The position numbers were made by a program, and so were the translations under genes. A model generated the notes under the pieces. That model saw only the letters and a list, made by a program, of their open reading frames with translations, was not told the origin of the DNA and did no database searches. From the NCBI RefSeq assembly GCF_004345425.1, contig NZ_SLVP01000013.1, positions 29,502-93,501 of the forward strand: a stretch of 64,000 nt of DNA. Direction: 5' to 3'. The first letter of the stretch is position 1; every line of letters starts with the position of its first letter. The DNA is from Paenibacillus sp. BK033 (lineage in GTDB: Bacteria > Bacillota > Bacilli > Paenibacillales > Paenibacillaceae). This document shows, piece after piece, positions 58,373 through 64,000 of the stretch.

Positions 58373-59119
58373 ATGATGCGTTTCGAAAACAAAGCAGCAA
58401 TCGTTACCGGCGGAGCAAGCGGCATTGGGGAAGCGACCGTCCGTGCATTTGCGGCCGAAGGAGCGAAGGTTGTCATCGCGGATTTCTCGGACCGCGGCGC
58501 AGCGGTATCCGAAGAGCTGAACGGTCAGGGCTTCGATACCCTATTCGTAAAAACAAACGTAGCCGAAGAAGCAAGCGTTAAGGCGATGGTTGCCGCAACG
58601 GTGAAAAAATACGGCAGGCTGGATATCCTGTTCGCGAATGCCGGCATTGGCGCGCAAGGCGTTACCCATGAGCTGTCCATGAAGGACTGGCAGCGCATGA
58701 TCGACATCAATCTGACAGGCGTTTTCCTGTGCGATAAATACGCGATTGACCAGATGCTGAAGCAGGGCACTGGCGGCGTAGTCGTGAACTGCGGCTCGAT
58801 TCATAGTCATGTAGCCCGCAGCACGATTCCGGCTTATTCGGCGGCGAAAGGCGGCGTGAAGCTGCTGACGCAAAGCACGGCGATTGCTTACGCGCAGCAA
58901 AATATCCGCGTAAACGCCGTTTGCCCGGGTTATATCGATACGCCGCTTATTCAAGGCGGCAGCGAAGAGGCGCGCCAATATCTGATTAATCTGCATCCCA
59001 TGGGCCGTCTCGGCAAGCCGGAGGAAATTGCGAAGTCGGTTCTTTTCCTCGCAAGCGAGGACGCGTCTTTCATTACGGGTACGACACTGACCGTAGACGG
59101 CGGTTATACGGCGCAATAA
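58373..59119 (+). CDS. SDR family oxidoreductase
   Basis: A 248-residue short-chain dehydrogenase/reductase using NAD(P)H. Rossmann motif TGGASGIGEATVRAF, NAG (ANAGIG), catalytic Ser in NCGSIHSH, Y-x-x-x-K as YSAAKGG, then PGYIDTPL and the C-terminal FITGTTLTVDGGYTAQ. ATG 58373 has GAGGTGG just upstream (58376 is also ATG). Substrate unknown; sequence resembles the broad FabG-like group. Confidence 0.93.
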   Translation: MMRFENKAAIVTGGASGIGEATVRAFAAEGAKVVIADFSDRGAAVSEELNGQGFDTLFVKTNVAEEASVKAMVAATVKKYGRLDILFANAGIGAQGVTHELSMKDWQRMIDINLTGVFLCDKYAIDQMLKQGTGGVVVNCGSIHSHVARSTIPAYSAAKGGVKLLTQSTAIAYAQQNIRVNAVCPGYIDTPLIQGGSEEARQYLINLHPMGRLGKPEEIAKSVLFLASEDASFITGTTLTVDGGYTAQ

Positions 59120-59241
59120 CGATCAATGGCGGCGACCCCCCTATCCATTTGGTTAGGGGGCTTTCTATGCGGGTTTTTGAATCTGGCTCCCGGAATGGTA
59201 CAATAGTCCAAGAATTTGAAATTCGAGGAGCTGTAATAACC

Positions 59242-59520
59242 ATGAGCGAACTGAATGAACAAGAATTGGTGAACTATCTGGCGGAGAAGACCAAGGTATC
59301 GGCTGAAACGATCAGCCTGGTGCTGAAGCACGAGCAGGCTTTTATCGATAAGGCGCAAAGCTCGGCTAAAGGTCAAGTGATCGATATCGACAGCGATGAG
59401 CTGGTCGATTATGTGTTGAAGCAGCGCGACGTGAAGCTGGACGAAGTAACCGTCGAGAAAATTCTCGATATGGAGATGGATTATCTCGTCGAGAACGGCT
59501 TTGCGGAGCATGAAGACTAA
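59242..59520 (+). CDS. Hypothetical small acidic protein
   Basis: A 92-residue acidic helical protein (LNEQELVNYLAEKTKVSAETISLVLKHEQAFIDKA ... VIDIDSDELVDYVLKQRDVKLDEVTVEKILDMEMDYLVENG). The N-terminal helices look like a small HTH/H-NS-type bundle, but no family is recognised. ATG 59242 has GAGGAG upstream. A short CCCCCTA hairpin at 59137-59161 separates it from the SDR gene. Confidence 0.65.
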   Translation: MSELNEQELVNYLAEKTKVSAETISLVLKHEQAFIDKAQSSAKGQVIDIDSDELVDYVLKQRDVKLDEVTVEKILDMEMDYLVENGFAEHED

Positions 59521-59549
59521 TCGGTTAACCTAACGCCGTAACGAAGAAG

Positions 59550-59586
59550 AAGGCCATCTGCCCGTTTGGGGCAAATGGCCTTTTTA
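59550..59586. terminator. Bidirectional terminator
   Basis: AAGGCCATCTGCCC pairs with GGGGCAAATGGCCTT; T-run on the right. Confidence 0.8.
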
Positions 59587-59613
59587 TGTTCCCATGTTAT
59601 TGCGATACAGCGG

Positions 59614-60729
59614 CTATCCTTTAATCGTTACCGAATTATCGCTTTTATTGTTCTTCAGATCGAGGTGAAGAATTCTGCTGAAGAATTCATCCGGCACATA
59701 GAGCGAGCCTTTCATTAATTTAGGCGCGGCAAACAGCTGAATCGGAGCCATTTTGTTAATGGTGTAGCTGTTTTTGCCTACGATTACCGAAGTCCATTGC
59801 GCATCGCGGGAGATTTCCGCGCTTTGCGTTTTGTTGCTCCATTTTACCTTGTAGCCCAGCGCTTCCGCAGCTTTACGAAGCGGAATGTAATGGGCGCCGT
59901 TCGGGCCAGCCGTCAGATCCTTGGTGGACAAGGTTAAGATTGGGCCGACCGATGTGGTGGCATCTACCGGAATGTTGATGATGCCGCCGGCATAAGGCGC
60001 AATCTCGTATTGCTGGAACACCAGATTGACGATACCTTTGCCGTCAACGAAATAAGTATGATCAGCACCGATTTTGAACGTTGTCATGGCGTCCGGGAAG
60101 AAGTTATCCGGGTTTTTGCTGATGGCGTAACGCACCGCGCTGTTGGCTGCCGCAAAGCCGCCGTCGCCAAGCGCCTGCTCAAGCGTCAGCTCGGCAGCCT
60201 GCTGGCTGTTTACGATATTGTAGCCCTCTACGGCAGTACCGCCATGGGCGCCGCCCATGTACTCGTAAGTAGACACGGTGAACGAGACGATACCCTTCGC
60301 GGCCGTGCTGCCGTCGGCTTTCAGCTCGTAGGCTACGTTAAGCTCATAAGCACGGAACGGATAATCGTTCTCTGCGGCGGACTTTTTGTCATCGGCCGCC
60401 ATAGCCTTTAGCTTGTCGATTTCTTTGGTCGCTTTTTCCTCGATGGTGGCGTTTAATTTATCTTGATAGGCGGTATCGAGCATACCGCTGATCACAGGAA
60501 CGGAGATTTTTACGGTAAGCAGATCGGAGGTTTCCTCAATTACTTTCGTTGTTACTTTAACGGCTTGCGTATCGGGAAGCAATGCGCTGATTGGCACGGT
60601 TGTGATCGGTTCGTAAGTGACGGCAACAGGTGCGGCAGTAGATTCCGCTGCCAGGGCAAGCGCGGGAGTACAGGCAAGCAGGCAAGAGCCGGCAACGGCA
60701 ATAGTAAGCATTTTGAAAGGTTTTTTCAT
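59614..60729 (-). CDS. Secreted DUF3298/copper-amine-oxidase-like protein
   Basis: A 371-residue exported protein. Signal peptide to about residue 28 (AVAGSCLLACTPALALAAES); a DUF4163-like and DUF3298-like region (YDTAYQDKLN ... PDAMTTFKIGADHTYFVDGKGIVNLVFQQYEIAPYAGGIINIPV); then a C-terminal copper amine oxidase N-terminal-like domain (HYIPLRKAAEALGYKVKWSNKTQSAEI ... YVPDEFF). AGGAGG precedes the ATG at 60729. B. subtilis RsiV-type anti-sigma factors share the DUF3298 fold, but this protein has no membrane anchor visible. Function unknown. Confidence 0.82.
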   Translation of the reverse strand: MKKPFKMLTIAVAGSCLLACTPALALAAESTAAPVAVTYEPITTVPISALLPDTQAVKVTTKVIEETSDLLTVKISVPVISGMLDTAYQDKLNATIEEKATKEIDKLKAMAADDKKSAAENDYPFRAYELNVAYELKADGSTAAKGIVSFTVSTYEYMGGAHGGTAVEGYNIVNSQQAAELTLEQALGDGGFAAANSAVRYAISKNPDNFFPDAMTTFKIGADHTYFVDGKGIVNLVFQQYEIAPYAGGIINIPVDATTSVGPILTLSTKDLTAGPNGAHYIPLRKAAEALGYKVKWSNKTQSAEISRDAQWTSVIVGKNSYTINKMAPIQLFAAPKLMKGSLYVPDEFFSRILHLDLKNNKSDNSVTIKG

Positions 60730-60894
60730 GATGGGTGGCCTCCTCAATATAGGTTCGGAAATTGAAATCACCAAGTAGACGGATGAGTGTATCGAAAAGT
60801 TTCATTGCTTAACTAATTTATATTCCGGCCGATCGGAGACGTCTCCTCCCAAGGTGATCGGTATCCTTCGGGCGTCTTTAATGGTAAATTCGCT

Positions 60895-61092
60895 TTAATG
60901 CCCCGAGTAGTTAAGGCCGTTAACAATCTTGACTGTTTTAGCCAGGAACTCGTGCGAGAGCAAGAAGGGCGGAATCCGTTTAAGCAAAAGCATCAAATAG
61001 ATCTCTTCGTAGGCAAACCCGAGATTGGGGTAGAACGATGAGGCCTCTTGTATATCTTTAACCAGCAAAACGATGGATGAACCCGTAAAATC
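60895..61092 (-). pseudogene. Possible remnant of a VOC/glyoxalase-like protein
   Basis: On the minus strand 66 codons run open from a TAG at 61093-61095 to a TAA (SSIVLLVKDIQEASSFYPNLGF ...). The opening resembles the first strand and helix of VOC-family proteins (IVL.V.D...A..FY...LGF), followed by unrelated-looking sequence. No start codon or ribosome site. Weak case. Confidence 0.35.
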
Positions 61093-61320
61093 CTATTTAA
61101 ATCCAATCTAGCCTTGTCAGATTAAACGGTTGAAGAGCGGCAGGGCCGGAGCGTAGCGGAAGACATGCTCGCTCAGAATCGCAGCGCTCGCCTTTGTATC
61201 CGGATTTCTACCGCTCAGCGGTATATTCAAGGAAATCAGGGTACAACAGCGATCGAAGGAGCATGTCTTTTGCGCGGCGACAATGCCCGCCAATCACTAC
61301 GCTATTCAAGCAAATAGCCG

Positions 61321-61467
61321 ATTGACGTAACCAACACCGGGGCAGCCGCAGGCGAAGAGGTTGTCCAGCAATCCAGCAAGGCTAGACGCGATGCGGGCGA
61401 ATTCCATGTCTTTGTAGGCCCTAACAGCCGCGATGCGGAAGCCAAATCGTTCCGTCTTACGAAATAA
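61321..61467 (+). pseudogene. C-terminal remnant of a GH3 beta-glucosidase
   Basis: The 48 codons ending at TAA 61465-61467 read IDVTNTGAAAGEEVVQ ... AGEFHVFVGPNSRDAEAKSF. This is the fibronectin-III-like C-terminal domain of family 3 glycosidases, with an internal deletion of about 25 residues after EEVVQ. No other part of the enzyme is present. The 61100-61320 stretch before it shows an 11-base inverted repeat (AAGACATGCTC at 61162-61172, GAGCATGTCTT at 61260-61270) but no gene. Confidence 0.65.
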
Positions 61468-61469
61468 AA

Positions 61470-61516
61470 GCAAAAAAAGCGCGGGCCAGCCACAGGCAGG
61501 TTTGCGCTTTTTTTGC
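61470..61516. terminator. Terminator behind the GH3 remnant
   Basis: GCAAAAAAAGCGC pairs with GCGCTTTTTTTGC. It has outlived its gene. Confidence 0.75.
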
Positions 61517-61768
61517 TTACAGCGACTTTAATAGAGCATGCCTATCAGATAATAGCCAATCTCCACTGACATATCAGGGATTATCTGCCGATTGCACGGT
61601 AAAAGAAAGCATGGCGGTTTATTTCGGACATTCCGAGAGCGAACTAAATATGTATCCGCATTCATGAGCGGAAAACAGACTAATCTGCCCTTTTTCGCTT
61701 GTATATCATGGTTTACAGGAAAGGGGAAACGGGTCTATGATCAAATCTGCAAAACTTCATATGTTCGT

Positions 61769-61940
61769 ATTCGCTGAGTTTCCGTTAGAAACGGAAAGCA
61801 GGGGAACCAAATGCGATAGGCAGGAACGTTTATGCTTGTCGCCGGGGTGAATCGGCATGCCGGCCGCAATGTTGCGGCAGCAGGCCGTAGGGCGACTCTA
61901 GACGCCCGAATCCGTCAGCTAACCTTGTAAGCGTTGATAG
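61769..61940 (+). ncRNA. ydaO/yuaA-type c-di-AMP riboswitch
   Basis: The conserved core of the ydaO riboswitch is present in order: AGCAGGGGAACC, GCCGGGGTGAAT, TAGGGCGACTC, CGCCCGAATCCGTCAGCTAACC and TTGTAAGCG, with the outer stem formed by TTCGCT and AGCG. It is placed 165 bases before a KimA-type potassium transporter, a classic partner. Known members turn expression off when c-di-AMP is bound. Confidence 0.92.
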
Positions 61941-61964
61941 AGAGGGTGAACTTCGGTTATTTAC

Positions 61965-61996
61965 GGGCCGCGGGAGGATACTCTGCGGTCTTTTTT
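61965..61996 (+). terminator. Riboswitch expression-platform terminator
   Basis: GGGCCGC (with flanking ggg) pairs with GCGGTC, followed by TTTTTT. It lies just downstream of the aptamer, as expected for ligand-induced termination. Confidence 0.8.
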
Positions 61997-62102
61997 CTAT
62001 GCGTAGAAAAATGAAAAGGTGGTTACATTAGCACTGATAAGTGTTTGAGTAGCCAAGTATCCAGGTATTAGATGTTTAACTTCAACTTTGGCGGTGACCT
62101 GT

Positions 62103-63929
62103 GTGTTTACTCTTATCAAAAGATTACTGATCGGGCGTCCCCTCAAGTCCACGGAATTAGGGGAACAGAAGCTCATTAAGACGAAGGCGCTTGCGATCCT
62201 GTCCTCGGATGCCTTATCATCCGTCGCTTACGGGCCAGAGCAGATTTTGCTCGTCTTGATGACCGTTAGCGCAGCGGCGTTTTGGTATTCCATTCCGATT
62301 GGTGTCGGGGTGCTGGTCTTATTAACGGCACTTATCCTGTCTTACCGGCAAATCATATTTGCCTACCCGCATGGCGGAGGAGCGTATGTCGTATCGAAGG
62401 AAAACCTCGGGGTATTCCCGGGCCTCATATCCGGCGGCGCTTTGCTGGTCGATTATATTTTGACCGTAGCGGTAAGCGTCTCGGCGGGCACGGACGCGAT
62501 TACGTCGGCTTTTCCAAGCCTGCATGAGCATTCGGTACTGATCTCTATCCTGTTTGTCCTTTTTATTACGATATTAAACCTGCGGGGCGTGACGGAATCC
62601 GCGTCTATCCTTGCTTATCCCGTTTACTTGTTTGTGCTGGCGATTGTTGTCATGGTCATTGTAGGCTTGTACAAAATCGCCTCCGGCGACGTATCGCCTG
62701 CGCTTCACACCTCGTTAGGCACGCCGGTTGCGGGCATCAGCCTGTTCCTGCTGCTCCGTGCGTTTGCATCCGGCAGCTCGGCCCTGACCGGGGTTGAGGC
62801 CATCTCGAACGCCATTCCGAATTTCAAGGATCCGGCGCCGAATAATGCGGCCAAGACGTTGCTGGCGATGGGCGGCCTGCTCTCGATCCTGTTCTCGGGC
62901 ATCGTGTTCCTTGCTTACTACTACGGCGTCTCCCCGAAGGAAGACGTGACGGTTGTATCGCAGATTGCCGAGGGGATATTCGGACGCCATACGATGTATT
63001 ATTTTATCCAGGGTACAACGGCGCTTATCTTGATCCTGGCGGCGAACACCGGTTACTCCGCCTTCCCGCTGCTTGCGGTTAACCTGGCGAAGGATAAATT
63101 CATCCCGAGAATGTTCACGGCACGCGGTGACCGTCTCGGTTACTCGAACGGCATTATCAGCTTGGGGATTCTGTCCATCATCCTGATCGTTGCGTTCCAG
63201 GGCAAGACCGAGCACCTCATCCCGCTGTATGCGGTTGGCGTATTCATCCCGTTTACGCTGTCGCAGACGGGGATGCTGGTCAAATGGTTCCGCCAACGGC
63301 CGAAGGGCTGGGTCGGCAAGTTCACAATCAACTCGATCGGCGCCTTGATCAGCTTTATCGTAACGATCATGTTCTTCCTGACGAAGTTCGAACAGGTATG
63401 GTCGATTCTGATCTTCCTGCCGCTTATTATTTTCGTCTTCCACCGGATCAAGAAGCATTACGAAGCCGTGGGCGAGCAGCTTCGCCTCGCAACCTGCGAG
63501 CCTGTGATGCCGATAGAAGGCAACGTGATGATTTTGCCGGTTTCGGGGATTACGCATGTGGTGGAGCATTCCATTCTGTATGCCAAGTCGCTGAAGGCGG
63601 AACAGATCATTGCCGTGTACGTTCCTTTTGAGAAAGAGGATGAAGCCATCTTCGAAGAAAAGTGGGAGAAGTTCCAGCCGGATGTCCGGCTTGTAACCCT
63701 GCATTCGCCTTACCGCTCGATCTCGAATCCGCTCTTCAAGTTTATCGATACCGTGCAGCGCAAGGCGAGCGAGAACAATTACCAGGTAACCGTCATTATT
63801 CCGCAGTTTATTCCGAAGAAGGGCTGGCACAACATTTTGCATAACCAAACGAGCTTGATGCTCCGTGCCCAGCTGCTGTACCGCAAGGATGTCATCATCA
63901 CTACCGTGCCTTACCATTTGAAAAAATAG
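62103..63929 (+). CDS. kimA: KimA-type potassium transporter (APC superfamily)
   Basis: A 608-residue, 12-helix K+/H+ symporter with a cytoplasmic C-terminal USP-like domain. It has the KimA start (FTLIKRLLIGRPLKS), EQKLIKTKALAILSSDALSSVAYGPEQIL, and the HGGGAYVVSKENLG loop of the family. GTG 62103 is chosen because it gives the usual N-terminus and a GGCGGTGA site is upstream; TTG 62088 and GTG 62094 are also in frame. Controlled by the c-di-AMP riboswitch; KimA itself is inhibited by c-di-AMP in B. subtilis. Confidence 0.93.
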   Translation: MFTLIKRLLIGRPLKSTELGEQKLIKTKALAILSSDALSSVAYGPEQILLVLMTVSAAAFWYSIPIGVGVLVLLTALILSYRQIIFAYPHGGGAYVVSKENLGVFPGLISGGALLVDYILTVAVSVSAGTDAITSAFPSLHEHSVLISILFVLFITILNLRGVTESASILAYPVYLFVLAIVVMVIVGLYKIASGDVSPALHTSLGTPVAGISLFLLLRAFASGSSALTGVEAISNAIPNFKDPAPNNAAKTLLAMGGLLSILFSGIVFLAYYYGVSPKEDVTVVSQIAEGIFGRHTMYYFIQGTTALILILAANTGYSAFPLLAVNLAKDKFIPRMFTARGDRLGYSNGIISLGILSIILIVAFQGKTEHLIPLYAVGVFIPFTLSQTGMLVKWFRQRPKGWVGKFTINSIGALISFIVTIMFFLTKFEQVWSILIFLPLIIFVFHRIKKHYEAVGEQLRLATCEPVMPIEGNVMILPVSGITHVVEHSILYAKSLKAEQIIAVYVPFEKEDEAIFEEKWEKFQPDVRLVTLHSPYRSISNPLFKFIDTVQRKASENNYQVTVIIPQFIPKKGWHNILHNQTSLMLRAQLLYRKDVIITTVPYHLKK

Positions 63930-63932
63930 CGA

Positions 63933-63966
63933 AAAGCCTCGGTCCCGTCGGGACCGAGGCTTTTTT
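63933..63966 (+). terminator. Terminator of kimA
   Basis: AAAGCCTCGGTCCC pairs with GGGACCGAGGCTTT, followed by TTTT. Nothing else is seen in the last 35 bases. Confidence 0.9.
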
Positions 63967-64000
63967 AATGGTGCAGATTGGGTTAGCTTAACGATGCCAC

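Noticed and set aside
59614..60729. DUF3298 protein as an RsiV-type anti-sigma factor
   Set aside because: It has a signal peptide but no N-terminal anti-sigma domain or membrane anchor, and no sigma factor gene adjoins.
62715..63917. A 400-codon open frame opposite kimA
   Set aside because: Shadow frame; charged low-complexity composition, no start signals.
1..64000. CRISPR array or tRNA/rRNA genes
   Set aside because: No regularly spaced repeats, cloverleaf sequences or rRNA-like segments were noticed on either strand; a tRNAscan or CRISPR finder run would settle this.

Overview
The window reads as chromosomal DNA of a Paenibacillus-like member of the Bacillota. This rests on an S-layer-homology protein, YesM/YesN two-component genes beside LplB/YtcP/LipO-type sugar transport genes, several copper-amine-oxidase-like secreted proteins, a YdjO-type cold protein, a ydaO-type c-di-AMP riboswitch ahead of a KimA-type potassium transporter, lipoprotein-rich ABC importers, strong AGGAGG ribosome sites and frequent TTG/GTG starts. 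Most genes have moderate GC; 41.0-45.2 kb and 49.3-50.2 kb are visibly AT-rich and look acquired. No rRNA, tRNA, complete insertion sequence or CRISPR array was seen. All family assignments come from reading the sequence; no database search was run.

Layout. 0.1-3.1 kb: a small membrane protein, a MATE exporter and two small unknown genes. 3.1-8.6 kb (minus) and 10.0-16.8 kb (plus): two complete oligopeptide/dipeptide-type ABC importers, separated by a lipoprotein; the second follows an ArsR-like regulator. 17.0-23.9 kb: a two-component pair divergent from a carbohydrate ABC operon without its own ATPase. 24.2-25.5 kb: a DoxX-ArsR-SRPBCC operon with two perfect operators on its promoter. 25.7-29.5 kb: a secreted cohesin-SLH protein and a secreted cohesin-dockerin-amidase fusion. 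30.0-34.8 kb: an HD protein, azoreductase with a divergent Rrf2 regulator, DinB, WYL regulator, acetyltransferase and two small membrane proteins. 35.0-40.9 kb: an ABC importer linked to a PHP phosphoesterase and an RpiR/SIS regulator, probably taking up and processing a phosphorylated compound.

41.0-49.2 kb is a defence region in turnover. An AT-rich cassette holds an ORC/CDC6-like ATPase, an EcoO109I/PmeII-like restriction enzyme and an HTH-fused cytosine-5 methyltransferase. It abuts a frameshifted remnant and a helicase that seems to have lost its N-terminal nuclease domain, followed by a Nudix hydrolase and a sulfur-binding-domain/HNH (phosphorothioate-DNA-dependent) endonuclease cut by one in-frame TGA where Trp is expected. 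The simplest story is that an older modification-dependent restriction locus decayed beside a newer type II system.

49.3-64.0 kb: a copper-amine-oxidase/NPCBM secreted protein, a GH78 rhamnosidase, KptA, TatD, a DraG-type ADP-ribosylglycohydrolase, a cold-shock gene with a long leader hairpin, YdjO, a Fur-boxed FhuF-like iron protein, an SDR gene beside a decayed SDR copy, a DUF3298 protein, then about 1.4 kb without an intact gene (VOC-like and GH3 remnants, riboswitch), and kimA.
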